Source: Terriglobales bacterium (GTDB lineage Bacteria; Acidobacteriota; Terriglobia; Terriglobales; Acidobacteriaceae). Taken from it: a DNA stretch of 14,155 bases. Numbering within the stretch: position 1 is the stretch's first letter; each line of letters opens with the position of its first letter. The notes beneath the pieces were generated by a model. That model made no database searches. It was not told where the DNA came from and saw nothing but the letters and a program-made list of their open reading frames with translations. Both the position numbers and the translations under genes were made by a program. Positions 1-6,891 of the stretch are shown piece after piece. The stretch spans positions 1 through 14,155 of the forward strand of contig JAFAWN010000357.1 of the NCBI GenBank assembly GCA_019241735.1, given 5' to 3'.

Positions 1-1015
1 TAGCAGCGGCAACACGCTGAAAGGGACGATGAATTGGGGCGGGGCCGCGGACCAATACTTCGCCGCTGTTTTTTTGCCGGATGATCCGCAGAACGCCGCG
101 CTGGTTACGCTGCGAAATGGAATTACCGTTCCCAAAGATCCGCAAAAACCCAATCCGCAGGACACCATAAAAGTAGATGTTGTGGGAGCGGCCGTCGGCA
201 ACGTACATGGTGTGACCAGCGAGCGCCTTTACGTGGGGCCGAAGGCTCTACACATTGTCGAAGCCGTACCGGTTCGTGGAGTCACCAACGGCGAGGCGGA
301 CTTACGTGGCCTGGTTAACTTCGGCTTCTTTGGCGTCATCGCCCGGCCGCTGTTTATCTGGCTGCGCTGGACCTATGAAAAGATAGTTCCCAACTGGGGC
401 TGGGCAATCGTTATCCAGACCTTGATCATAAATATCGCGCTGCTGCCGCTGCGCATCTCCAGCATGAAGTCAGCGCTGAAGATGCAAAAAGTTCAGCCGC
501 AAATGAATTCCATCAAGGAGAAATATAAGAAGTACGGTTTGCGCGATCCACGGAAACAGGAGATGAACCTGGAGATCGCCGCGCTCATGAAGCAGGAGGG
601 AGTGAGCCCGGCGGGAGGATGCCTGCCGATGATTATCCAGATGCCATTTTTGTTTGCGTATTACAGCATGCTGGGTGCGGCGCTCGATCTGCGGCACGCA
701 CACTGGCTGTGGATTCGGGACCTCTCTTCTCCCGACCCCTGGCACCTTCTTCCGATCGGAATTTTTATTACCATGATGATTACCCAACGGGTGACGCCGC
801 AGGCGGGCATGGATCCATCCCAGCAGAAGATGATGAACTTAATGATGCCGGTCATGATGGGGATCATCAGTTTTAATCTTGCTGCCGGTTTGTGCCTGTA
901 CTGGTCGGAGGGCAACCTAATCGGACTGGCGCAGCAATCGATTATGAATCGCACCCGCCTGGGACGCGAAATGCGCGAGATGGCGCTGAAGAGAGCGCGC
1001 AAGAAAGAGAAGTAG
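1..1015 (+). CDS. yidC: YidC membrane protein insertase, C-terminal part (5' end outside window)
   Basis: The reading frame is open from the first bases, so the gene begins upstream; the methionine at 29 is internal. YidC inserts and folds inner-membrane proteins, alone or with SecYEG. The first ~100 residues are the end of the periplasmic beta domain (motif DQYFAAVFLP near the window start). The conserved insertase core follows: a membrane segment around 380-450, the LPLR motif with the groove arginine codon at 452-454, a basic cytoplasmic helical hairpin (about 465-590), the signature SPAGGCLPMIIQMP (about 604-645), and hydrophobic segments around 640-690, 740-780 and 835-935. The basic tail (KRARKKEK) is usual for Gram-negative YidC and contacts ribosomes. 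It lies 68 bases before the jag-like gene, the usual order in the rpmH-rnpA-yidC-jag-mnmE block. Family assignment is very secure. Confidence 0.96.
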   Translation, partial: SSGNTLKGTMNWGGAADQYFAAVFLPDDPQNAALVTLRNGITVPKDPQKPNPQDTIKVDVVGAAVGNVHGVTSERLYVGPKALHIVEAVPVRGVTNGEADLRGLVNFGFFGVIARPLFIWLRWTYEKIVPNWGWAIVIQTLIINIALLPLRISSMKSALKMQKVQPQMNSIKEKYKKYGLRDPRKQEMNLEIAALMKQEGVSPAGGCLPMIIQMPFLFAYYSMLGAALDLRHAHWLWIRDLSSPDPWHLLPIGIFITMMITQRVTPQAGMDPSQQKMMNLMMPVMMGIISFNLAAGLCLYWSEGNLIGLAQQSIMNRTRLGREMREMALKRARKKEK

Positions 1016-1083
1016 CCAGGTGGTAACCGGCGGTACTAGAATTTTCTGATTTTCTATCTACCAGGAGCGATAGTAAGAAGCGC

Positions 1084-1620
1084 GTGCCTCTCCTCGATAA
1101 AATTGCTGCCGCGAAAAAGATTGATGAGTTCCTGCGCGGGGTCGCAACCCACGGCGGGCTGCGCCTGAAATACCGGATCACGGTCGATCCGCCGCTCCCC
1201 GAGCAGCGGGATTGGGAGCGCCCGGAGATTTCCATCGATCTGGCCGGCCCGGACTCTACATTGCTGCTTGAGCGCGGAGGCGAACTGCTGCGCGCAATCG
1301 AACTGCTGGCGCTGGAGATTCTCCGCGTACCTCCTAATGAACACGAAAAGATTCAGTTTGACTGCATGCATCGCCGGGCACTGCGCCTGGAGGAGCTGCG
1401 TATAGCCGCAGGCGTAGCCGCGGAGAAAGTCCGCACCACCAGTGTCCCCTATGAGTTCGCGCCCATGTCATCGCGCGAGCGGCGGATCGTTCACCTGGCC
1501 CTGCGTGACCACGAAGATCTGCGTACCGAGAGCCAGGGCGAAGGAAGCCGGCGATGCCTCATCGTTTATCCCAAGAATTATGTGCCTCCGGCACGGTCGG
1601 TGCCGAAGATTATCCCGTAA
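1084..1620 (+). CDS. jag: Jag/KhpB-like RNA-binding protein with R3H domain
   Basis: A 178-residue protein starting at a GTG; no in-frame ATG lies upstream before the yidC stop, and the N-terminus (DKIAAAKKIDEFL) reads as a natural start. The nearest Shine-Dalgarno-like string (AGGAG at 1063-1067) is rather far, so initiation may be weak. The C-terminal half is an R3H domain: SSRERRIVHLALRDH with the R133-x3-H137 signature, then the ESQGEG and VVYPK-type end typical of Jag/KhpB. A KH-like segment precedes it (about residues 45-90), but the GxxG loop position reads ERGG, so the first glycine is missing. The separate N-terminal Jag_N domain of Firmicute proteins is absent. KhpB proteins bind RNA and influence cell division and envelope synthesis in Firmicutes; the role here is inferred. 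Position between yidC and mnmE strongly supports the identification. Confidence 0.88.
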   Translation: MPLLDKIAAAKKIDEFLRGVATHGGLRLKYRITVDPPLPEQRDWERPEISIDLAGPDSTLLLERGGELLRAIELLALEILRVPPNEHEKIQFDCMHRRALRLEELRIAAGVAAEKVRTTSVPYEFAPMSSRERRIVHLALRDHEDLRTESQGEGSRRCLIVYPKNYVPPARSVPKIIP

Positions 1621-1709
1621 GGCAGCAGGCCCTTCGATTCCGTTTAACCCCCGTTGCCAACGGTCCGCTCCGCAATGACATAGACTCTCCGAAAGCATTG
1701 GAGACGCAC

Positions 1710-1749
1710 ACGTTCGTTCTGGCGGCACCTTTTACTGAGAACGAAACGT
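1710..1749 (+). other. Bulged hairpin in the mnmE leader
   Basis: The arms ACGTTCGTTCT (1710-1720) and AGAACGAAACGT (1738-1749) pair over 11 base pairs with one bulged A at 1744 and a 17-base loop. The structure ends 27 bases before the TTG start of mnmE and 14 bases before its ribosome binding site. No T-run follows, so it is not an ordinary intrinsic terminator. A protein-binding site, an mRNA-stability element or chance are all possible. Confidence 0.35.
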
Positions 1750-1776
1750 TGAGATTTCAAACTGGAAGAGCCTCCC

Positions 1777-3222
1777 TTGAACCTTGACGACACCATCGTC
1801 GCTGTCGCAACTCCCCCCGGCCGCGGAGGTATCGGGGTCATTCGACTATCCGGACCCGAAGCGAAATCGATTGCGCTGGGCATGCTCAGGATTAAGCATG
1901 ATCTCGAACCCGGCCGTGCGGTGCTCGCGGAGTTGACCGAACCTGAAGGGGGTGACGCGGACACCCTCGAACACGAGACCAACAAGCGAAAATCAGCTCC
2001 CGACATAACCGGCGGCTTTTCTGCGAAGTCTTCTGATCCCCAACGCATCGACGAAGTTGTAGTTTTATTTTTTCAAGAACCACACTCCTATACCACTGAC
2101 GATGTCATTGAAATTTCATGTCACGGATCTCCGGTGGTTCTCGCACGCGTCGTTCAAATTGCCATGGCACGCGGCGCCCGCCTCGCCGAGCCCGGCGAGT
2201 TCACCATGCGCGCATTTCTCAACGGTCGCATCGACTTGACGCAAGCCGAGGCCATTCGCGACCTCATCGATTCGCAGACGCTTTTTCAGGCAAAGGTTGC
2301 GGCGCAGCAACTCGGGGGAGCGCTCTCTCGATTACTGGGCCCCATCAAGCAAAGGCTGGTGGAGCTCATCGCGGCACTCGAAGCCGGAATCGATTTCGCG
2401 GAGGACGATATCTCAGTCATGCCTGCGGAACAGATTCTCACACGTATAGCGGCAATCAGCGCTCCCCTGAAAACGATGTCGGAGACTTTCGCGTACGGAA
2501 AGATGGTGCATCAGGGGCTGACGCTCGCCATCGTTGGTCGTCCAAACGTCGGCAAATCCAGCCTGTTCAATCGCCTGGTGGAACGCGAGCGGGCAATTGT
2601 CACCGCTACTCCGGGCACCACCCGCGATTTAATCAGCGAAACTGTGACGATCGGAGGAATTCCAGTACGCCTGGTGGATACTGCCGGCATCCGCCATGCC
2701 CTCGAGGAGACGGAGGACCTGGGTATCCGCAAGTCGATGGAAGCCATCGCTGACGCGGACGTGGTATTGATCGTCGTCGATGCTTCCGTGCCACTGTCGG
2801 CGGAAGATCAGGAAATCCTGGCAAAAGCCGGGGGACGAGCTGCCATGGTCATAGAGAATAAATGCGACCTGGCGAAGCTTCCGAGCCCCATGTTCGATTT
2901 TGAAATCCGCCACCTTCGGACCTCTGCGGTCACCGGCGAGGGCATCGCCGCGCTGCGCGATGAAATTCTTCGCCACATTCGCGGGGATGCGGGTTCGTAT
3001 TCCGAATCCGGATTTCTGACCAACGTACGCCATCAAGCTCGGGTCTGCGACGCCATCTCAGGGTTACAAGCTGCTACTACCGGCGTAAGGAACCGAATTC
3101 CTCACGAGATGCTCTTGCTCGATCTCTATAGTGCCTTGCATGCGCTGGATGAGATCACCGGAGCAACCAGTGCGAATGACATTTTGAATTTGATCTTCAG
3201 CACATTCTGCATCGGGAAGTAG
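1777..3222 (+). CDS. mnmE: MnmE, tRNA uridine-5-carboxymethylaminomethyl modification GTPase
   Basis: With MnmG, MnmE modifies the wobble uridine (position 34) of certain tRNAs in the cytoplasm. The 481 residues show the N-terminal folate-binding domain (DTIVAVATPPGRGGIGVIRLSG at 5-26; HGSPVV; EFTMRAFLNGRIDL), a helical domain, and the inserted G domain with G1 GRPNVGKSS (254-262), G2 GTTRD (280-284), G3 DTAG (301-304) and G4 NKCD (361-364). The C-terminus is FCIGK with the conserved Cys478. Asn257 in G1 matches the potassium-binding asparagine of the E. coli enzyme. The start is TTG at 1777, chosen because GGAAGAG (1764-1770) sits 6 bases upstream and the protein then begins like known MnmE. 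The protein is about 27 residues longer than E. coli MnmE (454); the excess is a hydrophilic insert at roughly residues 56-86. It is downstream of jag, with a 156-base gap. Confidence 0.97.
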   Translation: MNLDDTIVAVATPPGRGGIGVIRLSGPEAKSIALGMLRIKHDLEPGRAVLAELTEPEGGDADTLEHETNKRKSAPDITGGFSAKSSDPQRIDEVVVLFFQEPHSYTTDDVIEISCHGSPVVLARVVQIAMARGARLAEPGEFTMRAFLNGRIDLTQAEAIRDLIDSQTLFQAKVAAQQLGGALSRLLGPIKQRLVELIAALEAGIDFAEDDISVMPAEQILTRIAAISAPLKTMSETFAYGKMVHQGLTLAIVGRPNVGKSSLFNRLVERERAIVTATPGTTRDLISETVTIGGIPVRLVDTAGIRHALEETEDLGIRKSMEAIADADVVLIVVDASVPLSAEDQEILAKAGGRAAMVIENKCDLAKLPSPMFDFEIRHLRTSAVTGEGIAALRDEILRHIRGDAGSYSESGFLTNVRHQARVCDAISGLQAATTGVRNRIPHEMLLLDLYSALHALDEITGATSANDILNLIFSTFCIGK

Positions 3223-3308
3223 AACCCGACGTCATCCGTGTGGCTTTGTTTCCGGAAATCAACCAACCATAGTCGCAAAACAGCGCGTCAAGTAGCGTTC
3301 AAGCGCGA

Positions 3309-3743
3309 TCAATGAGCGTTCAAGCTCCGCTGAAACGCCTCTCCGACCCGCGACTGCCACAAGTACCAGGCAACGGCCACGCGGATAATGATGCCAAGTC
3401 CGCCCCAGGCCAACTCTGAGAAGCGAAGATCGAAGACGCCGTTGGAAACCCTGGGAATAAGCATTACCACTCCGGCAAGTGCGACAATTACACCCGCGCG
3501 GCGCGCCCAGTTCTTGAGACGCAGCAGTCCCCATCCGATCAGAGCTGTTACCGCCGCAGCGGTTAGAAACATCCAGGGCCCCCACACTTCGAGGCCGGTG
3601 AGCACAGGCGCCGCTATAAACAAGGGAATAGTTTCGGGATAAGTAAGTCTGGTCAACCCCAGGACGAGCAATAGGCCGCCAGTTAGCAAGAAAATGACGG
3701 CTACAGCGGTTACTCCCGCCGGGCGCTCCGCTTTCACGCCCAA
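3309..3743 (-). CDS. Small multi-pass membrane protein, function unknown
   Basis: A protein of about 144 residues that opens with ERPAGVTAVAVIFLL, a start seen in many small uncharacterised bacterial membrane proteins. Four hydrophobic segments are visible, roughly residues 10-31, 54-75, 82-98 and 111-129, with basic residues (RLKNWARR) between helices two and three. No catalytic motif is evident. The start is uncertain: TTG at 3743 gives the form listed here, and a GTG two codons later (3737) is an alternative; neither has a strong ribosome binding site. The gene lies 25 bases downstream of the DinB-like gene on the same strand, so the two are probably co-transcribed. It converges on mnmE with 86 bases between the stops. 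I do not recognise a specific function. Confidence 0.72.
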   Translation of the reverse strand: MGVKAERPAGVTAVAVIFLLTGGLLLVLGLTRLTYPETIPLFIAAPVLTGLEVWGPWMFLTAAAVTALIGWGLLRLKNWARRAGVIVALAGVVMLIPRVSNGVFDLRFSELAWGGLGIIIRVAVAWYLWQSRVGEAFQRSLNAH

Positions 3744-3768
3744 TCGCCGTCCGCCAAGACCATGCGGG

Positions 3769-4269
3769 TCAAATCTTGGGTTGAGAACCCGGCATCTGCG
3801 CCGCGGCTTTGAGGTTTTCGATTTGCTTCAGGTGCGACGCGCCGTGGCCGCTCATCATTCCAACAAGGTCAGCAACGCTGACTTCTTTTTGAGTTTCGGG
3901 ATGGAATGCGGACTTGGCTAGATCGGAAGGCTTCAAGCTCTGCAACAAGCGCAGGTTGTGATGACGCGCCAGGCTGTAAAAAGCAACCAACTCGGGGGCA
4001 GGCGATTGCAGGTAGTTGAGATTTTTCGCCCACGCATTCTGATCAATGGGCGCAATCACCGGTTTGACGTCGGCCAGCATCTGCCGCATCCGGTACCCGT
4101 AGAGAATCTCAACGTCGGCCAGATGGCCGAGGATGTGGAGGATAGACCATTTTTCTGGGGCGGGCTGGAACCGCAAAACCTCTGGCGGTAAGCGAGACAC
4201 GGCTGCCGCAATTTCTCTGGGACTTTTTTCTGCTGCCTCAAGGTGCTCTTTAAGCTCAGTTTCCGTCAT
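3769..4269 (-). CDS. DinB-family (four-helix bundle) metal-binding protein
   Basis: A 166-residue protein with the DinB/YfiT-like pattern: a first helix rich in charged residues, PAPEKWSILHILGHLADVE around residues 37-54, and HGASHLKQI at 142-150. His49 (in GHLADVE) and the His142-x3-His146 pair fit the three-histidine metal site typical of this superfamily. Members include damage-induced proteins and thiol-dependent transferases such as the bacillithiol S-transferase type; the substrate cannot be told from sequence. The ATG at 4269 is the only good start, although the upstream ribosome binding site is weak. A promoter-like pair lies just upstream (4293-4321). The small membrane protein gene follows 25 bases downstream. 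Superfamily assignment is good; biochemical role is unknown. Confidence 0.85.
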   Translation of the reverse strand: MTETELKEHLEAAEKSPREIAAAVSRLPPEVLRFQPAPEKWSILHILGHLADVEILYGYRMRQMLADVKPVIAPIDQNAWAKNLNYLQSPAPELVAFYSLARHHNLRLLQSLKPSDLAKSAFHPETQKEVSVADLVGMMSGHGASHLKQIENLKAAAQMPGSQPKI

Positions 4270-4593
4270 AGCGCGTCCAAATCGAAGAGTGTATTTTTAA
4301 GAGCCTGCCCATTAGAGTCAAACTGAAGACTCGCGATTCACGAAACAGTGACAAAAGCTGCGTCGCTCAAATTTGTCGCAAGCGGCGTTTGGGTTGCCGA
4401 CGGGCAATACAAAGCATGCTACGGTGCGGCGTTTTCTAACTAGCTCCACGAAATGATGGCAGTTTTGCTGGGTTTCTAGGGCACTGCAACCTCAAAAGCC
4501 GCATAAAATGCGGTCCTAATCACTTTTTTTCCACAGCCGCGCGATATAAGATGGTTCATCAAGAAAATTCAGCAACATCCTTAGGGAGGATTC
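4270..4593. other. Divergent intergenic region between the DinB-like and HU genes
   Basis: This 324-base stretch has no credible coding frame. It holds the candidate DinB promoter (4293-4321), a short perfect hairpin CCGCAT-AAA-ATGCGG (4499-4513), a T7 run (4524-4530), and a possible -10 element TATAAG (4545-4550) for the HU gene with no convincing -35 partner. The HU ribosome binding site AGGGAGGA (4583-4590) is at its right end. Nothing else stands out. Confidence 0.6.
4293..4321 (-). promoter_or_regulatory. Candidate sigma-70-type promoter for the DinB-like gene
   Basis: On the minus strand, TTGACT (4321-4316, 5 of 6 matches to the -35 consensus) and AAAAAT (4298-4293, 4 of 6 matches to the -10 consensus) are separated by exactly 17 bases. 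The predicted start of transcription would be about 17 bases upstream of the DinB-like ATG. This is pattern matching only. Confidence 0.42.
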
Positions 4594-4890
4594 ATGGCAT
4601 CAGGCTTGACCAAGACCCAACTCGTCCGTCATCTCGCGGAGAGACTCGAAACCAACAACAAGACGGCAACCGCGTTTTTGGAGCACTTGGCGGATACAGC
4701 TATCAAAGAGACTAAGAAAAATGGCGTGTTTGTCGTCCCCGGCATCGGACGCCTGGTGAAAGCGCACCGTAAAGCCCGCGTGGGACGTAACCCCCAGACC
4801 GGTGAGCCGATTCAAATCAAGGCCAAGACCGTGGTGAAATTCCGTGTGGCCAAGGCTGCTAAGGATGCAATCGCGCCCAAAAAGGCTTAA
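4594..4890 (+). CDS. HU-family nucleoid DNA-binding protein
   Basis: A 98-residue basic protein of typical HU/IHF size. HU proteins are dimers that bend and compact DNA. An N-terminal helical dimerisation region (residues 1-40, LTKTQLVRHLAERLETN) is followed by the beta-arm signature: GRNPQTGEPIQIKAKTVVKF, residues 64-83, with the intercalating proline at 67. The lysine-rich tail (APKKA) is short. The ATG at 4594 has a strong ribosome binding site, AGGGAGGA, ending 3 bases upstream. An intrinsic terminator lies about 50 bases downstream, so the gene is probably transcribed alone. The VPGIGRLVKAHRKARVG middle segment differs from canonical HU (usually GFGTF-type), which suggests a divergent HU paralogue rather than hupA/B or IHF, so no gene symbol is given. 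Confidence 0.92.
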   Translation: MASGLTKTQLVRHLAERLETNNKTATAFLEHLADTAIKETKKNGVFVVPGIGRLVKAHRKARVGRNPQTGEPIQIKAKTVVKFRVAKAAKDAIAPKKA

Positions 4891-4940
4891 GGCGTTTTTG
4901 CGCTCGCGCGAACGATTGCACTTGATTACGCATTTACAGG

Positions 4941-4971
4941 GGGCCGGCCTCAAACGCCGGCCTTTAATCTT
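4941..4971 (+). terminator. Intrinsic terminator after the HU gene
   Basis: GGCCGGC (4942-4948) and GCCGGCC (4956-4962) form a perfect 7-bp GC-only stem with a 7-base loop, followed directly by TTTAATCTT. It lies 51 bases past the HU stop and before the ribosome binding site of the next gene, as expected for a terminator separating the two. The T-tract is interrupted, so efficiency may be moderate. Confidence 0.75.
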
Positions 4972-5006
4972 GAACTAGAATAGTTGGAGCAGCGGAGGCT
5001 ATTTCC

Positions 5007-5807
5007 ATGTTCCGGGGCATCGCACTTCAGTCTTTTTTCTATGCCGCAATCCTATGCGCAGGAACCTTCGCGCGGACGCAGGCCGTAGCTGCCGAGGGCT
5101 CAGCGGGTGGAACAAAAGCCAGCAAACCGATTCTGGTTGAACTTTTCACCTCTGAAGGGTGCTCCAGTTGTCCGCCGGTGGACGCTTTTGTGCAACGGCT
5201 GGACACTATACAACCGGTCCCCGGCGGCCAGGTAATTGTCCTCAGCGAGCACGTGGACTATTGGGACCACGATGGCTGGAAGGATCCAAATTCTTCAGCC
5301 GCGCTGACCGAGCGGCAGAACTCCTACGAGCATGCACTGGGTCTGAGCACCCCCTACACTCCCCAAATGATTGTGGACGGTGCTCGCGAACTGCGCGCCA
5401 CTAACCCTGACGTGATCAAAAAGACTTTTGATGAGGCCATGTCCGCGCCGAAAATACCGATTGAGATTAGCGGTCTTTCGCTGGATTCCAATATTGTGCG
5501 AATGCACATCGCAGCCAGTGGCGAGACTGACCCAAACAACGCAGATATTTATGTTGCCGTGGCGCTGGAGAAGGTGGAGTCCAAAGTTCTACGCGGTGAA
5601 AATGGCGGCAAGGACCTCACCCACGTGGCGGTGGTGCAACAAATCACCAAGGTAGGCAAGCTGCCCAAAGGGAAAACTTTTGCCGAAGATTTTCAGCTAA
5701 AACTCAAGCGCGGAATCGATCCTAAGAATATCCGTGTGGTGGCATTTGTCCAGGAAGATGGCCCGGGACGCGTACTCGGCGCGACTTTACGAAAGCCTGC
5801 AAGTTAA
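5007..5807 (+). CDS. Exported thioredoxin-fold protein, DUF1223 family
   Basis: A 266-residue protein with a probable signal peptide (residues 1 to about 29, hydrophobic core FFYAAILCAG, AVAA before the mature start). The family hallmark VELFTSEGCSSCPPVDA spans residues 44-60, with Cys52 and Cys55 in a CxxC arrangement like thioredoxin. ILSEHVDYWD-type sequence (HVDYWDHDGW) and YTPQMIVDG follow, both characteristic of DUF1223; the cis-proline-like TPQ is at about 117-119. The family is presumed to be periplasmic and possibly redox-active, but no substrate is established. The ATG at 5007 has GGAGG (4994-4998) 8 bases upstream. A TAGAAT at 4976-4981 could be a -10 box just after the terminator. 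The 3' end overlaps the convergent GIY-YIG gene by 21 bases. Confidence 0.9.
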   Translation: MFRGIALQSFFYAAILCAGTFARTQAVAAEGSAGGTKASKPILVELFTSEGCSSCPPVDAFVQRLDTIQPVPGGQVIVLSEHVDYWDHDGWKDPNSSAALTERQNSYEHALGLSTPYTPQMIVDGARELRATNPDVIKKTFDEAMSAPKIPIEISGLSLDSNIVRMHIAASGETDPNNADIYVAVALEKVESKVLRGENGGKDLTHVAVVQQITKVGKLPKGKTFAEDFQLKLKRGIDPKNIRVVAFVQEDGPGRVLGATLRKPAS

Positions 5808-6299
5808 TGGGTCAGTTAAGGGCGTAATCCTCTTCTGTCTCCGTCTGCCACATTCGGAATTTGCGAACGGTTCCTTCCCCACTCGCTCCTTAAACGCCCG
5901 GATCATCGTTTGTTCCGAGAGGCGTGGGTCAGTGGCAGGAGACCAGTAAACCCACAGGGGGCACTGCAACAGTAAGAGAACTTGTCCGCCGGCGTGCGGT
6001 CTCTTATCCCCGCACTTGTGATCATAGAATTCTCCCACGCGTTTGTGTATCGTTCGATCTGTTTTTCCGATGTAAATGACGGGTTCGTTTGGAAGCCATC
6101 GCTGCCGTTCGTATTCAAGGTCAAGCGTGACCGGAAGCTGATCAACCAACTGCCAGGCACATGCGTCGCAATCCAGCGTAGCGTCGTTGACACGCGCAAT
6201 CACGTAAATACCAGCACTGAACTCACCTACTGGATCCCCCCATGGCCCTCGGCCGTGCGGCGAAAGATTTGCCGCCGCGAATACTTCGGCCACTGTCAC
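5787..6299 (-). CDS. GIY-YIG domain protein (putative nuclease)
   Basis: The frame extends further upstream, but there it only overlaps the DoxX gene. I place the start at GTG 6299, where GTGA overlaps the DoxX stop (TGA 6298-6296) and GGAAGG lies 5 bases upstream; this gives 170 residues. The GIY motif is at residues 30-32 (SAGIYVIAR) and YIG at 76-78 (VIYIGKT). Arg87 follows (HKRVGEF), then PHAGG (His102), Glu129 in LSEQ (fits the metal-binding catalytic glutamate) and Asn147 in PFANS. All key positions of the GIY-YIG fold therefore have candidates. The GIY-to-YIG spacing (43 residues) is much longer than the usual 10 or so. GIY-YIG domains cut DNA in repair, restriction and homing enzymes; the target here is unknown. 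Translational coupling to DoxX is very likely. The C-terminal ~20 residues are basic and look poorly conserved. Confidence 0.8.
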   Translation of the reverse strand: MTVAEVFAAANLSPHGRGPWGDPVGEFSAGIYVIARVNDATLDCDACAWQLVDQLPVTLDLEYERQRWLPNEPVIYIGKTDRTIHKRVGEFYDHKCGDKRPHAGGQVLLLLQCPLWVYWSPATDPRLSEQTMIRAFKERVGKEPFANSECGRRRQKRITPLTDPLTCRLS

Positions 6300-6769
6300 A
6301 GTGACCTTCCGTCCAGCCCCCAGGTTTTGCCGGCGTCGGCAACAAAAAAGATGATGAATAGAAGCAGGAGCGGAAAATGATCCAACTCGGCGCCGAAATA
6401 ACGCCACACCGGGGCGCCGTGTCCGGGCGACCACCAGGTAACCAGGGCCAGATTCAGCATGTAAAGTACGCCGACTATCGAGACCGGTCGCACTTTTAAC
6501 CCCAGCAACAGGCAGATGCCGATGATGAGCTCCAGCCCACCAATCACATAAGCGAAAAAGACCGCATGCGGTAGAACCAGGTCGCTGAGAACCGGCTGAT
6601 AGACACTCACTGCGCCGTTTTGTATAAACCCTTGCAGGTACTCCTGGAATCCACCGTGAGCGAAGCCGGGATTGAAGATTTTGTATTGCCCGAAAAGCAG
6701 GAAGAAAACCGAAGTCGCCATTCGCACCGCGGCGATCGTCTTGGGTAAAGCGTTCGAGGTGTTCAGCAT
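6296..6769 (-). CDS. DoxX/DoxD-family integral membrane protein
   Basis: A 157-residue protein with four hydrophobic segments at about residues 11-28, 64-90, 93-111 and 130-146. The segment SVFFLLFGQYKIFNPGF at 20-36 and the YVIGGLELIIGICLLLGL stretch (74-91) fit the DoxX family, small membrane proteins related to a thiosulfate:quinone oxidoreductase subunit. In heterotrophs most members have no established reaction; some are linked to redox stress. The ATG at 6769 is the only reasonable start; the ribosome binding site is unclear (CAGGG directly before it). The stop overlaps the GTG of the GIY-YIG gene (GTGA). The Rid-family gene lies upstream on the same strand with a 122-base gap, so a three-gene transcript is possible but not shown. 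Confidence 0.85.
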   Translation of the reverse strand: MLNTSNALPKTIAAVRMATSVFFLLFGQYKIFNPGFAHGGFQEYLQGFIQNGAVSVYQPVLSDLVLPHAVFFAYVIGGLELIIGICLLLGLKVRPVSIVGVLYMLNLALVTWWSPGHGAPVWRYFGAELDHFPLLLLFIIFFVADAGKTWGLDGRSL

Positions 6770-6891
6770 CCCTGGCTGATCTTAACTTACCCTGCGGTTC
6801 GTTCGCCCCACGGCCCGTTTCATCCTTGGTTCCAACCCGGGTTCGTCGCTACCTCCGTGAACAGAGGCGGCGCGCCTGGTGCTTTCTGGAT

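Noticed and set aside
2118..2753. Long open frame (211 codons) inside mnmE on the plus strand
   Set aside because: It overlaps the unmistakable MnmE frame, has an Arg/His/Ser-rich composition typical of an out-of-frame reading of GC-rich DNA, and has no recognisable domain.
3294..3325. 11-base direct repeat AGCGTTCAAGC at 3294 and 3315
   Set aside because: Only two copies, one inside and one just beyond the 3' end of the small membrane protein gene; too short to be an attachment site or repeat array.
6300..6434. N-terminal extension of the GIY-YIG protein
   Set aside because: It lies wholly inside the DoxX coding sequence; the GTGA overlap with a good ribosome binding site explains the start better.
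6782..6823. Tiny basic 13-codon frame (minus strand) upstream of the DoxX gene
   Set aside because: It has an ATG with AAGG next to it, but the spacing is too short, there is no attenuator structure, and a frame this small is expected by chance.
6826..6850. String GGTTCCAACCCGGGTTCG resembling a tRNA T-arm
   Set aside because: It contains a perfect AACCCGGGTT palindrome, but no acceptor, D-arm or anticodon arm can be built around it on either strand.
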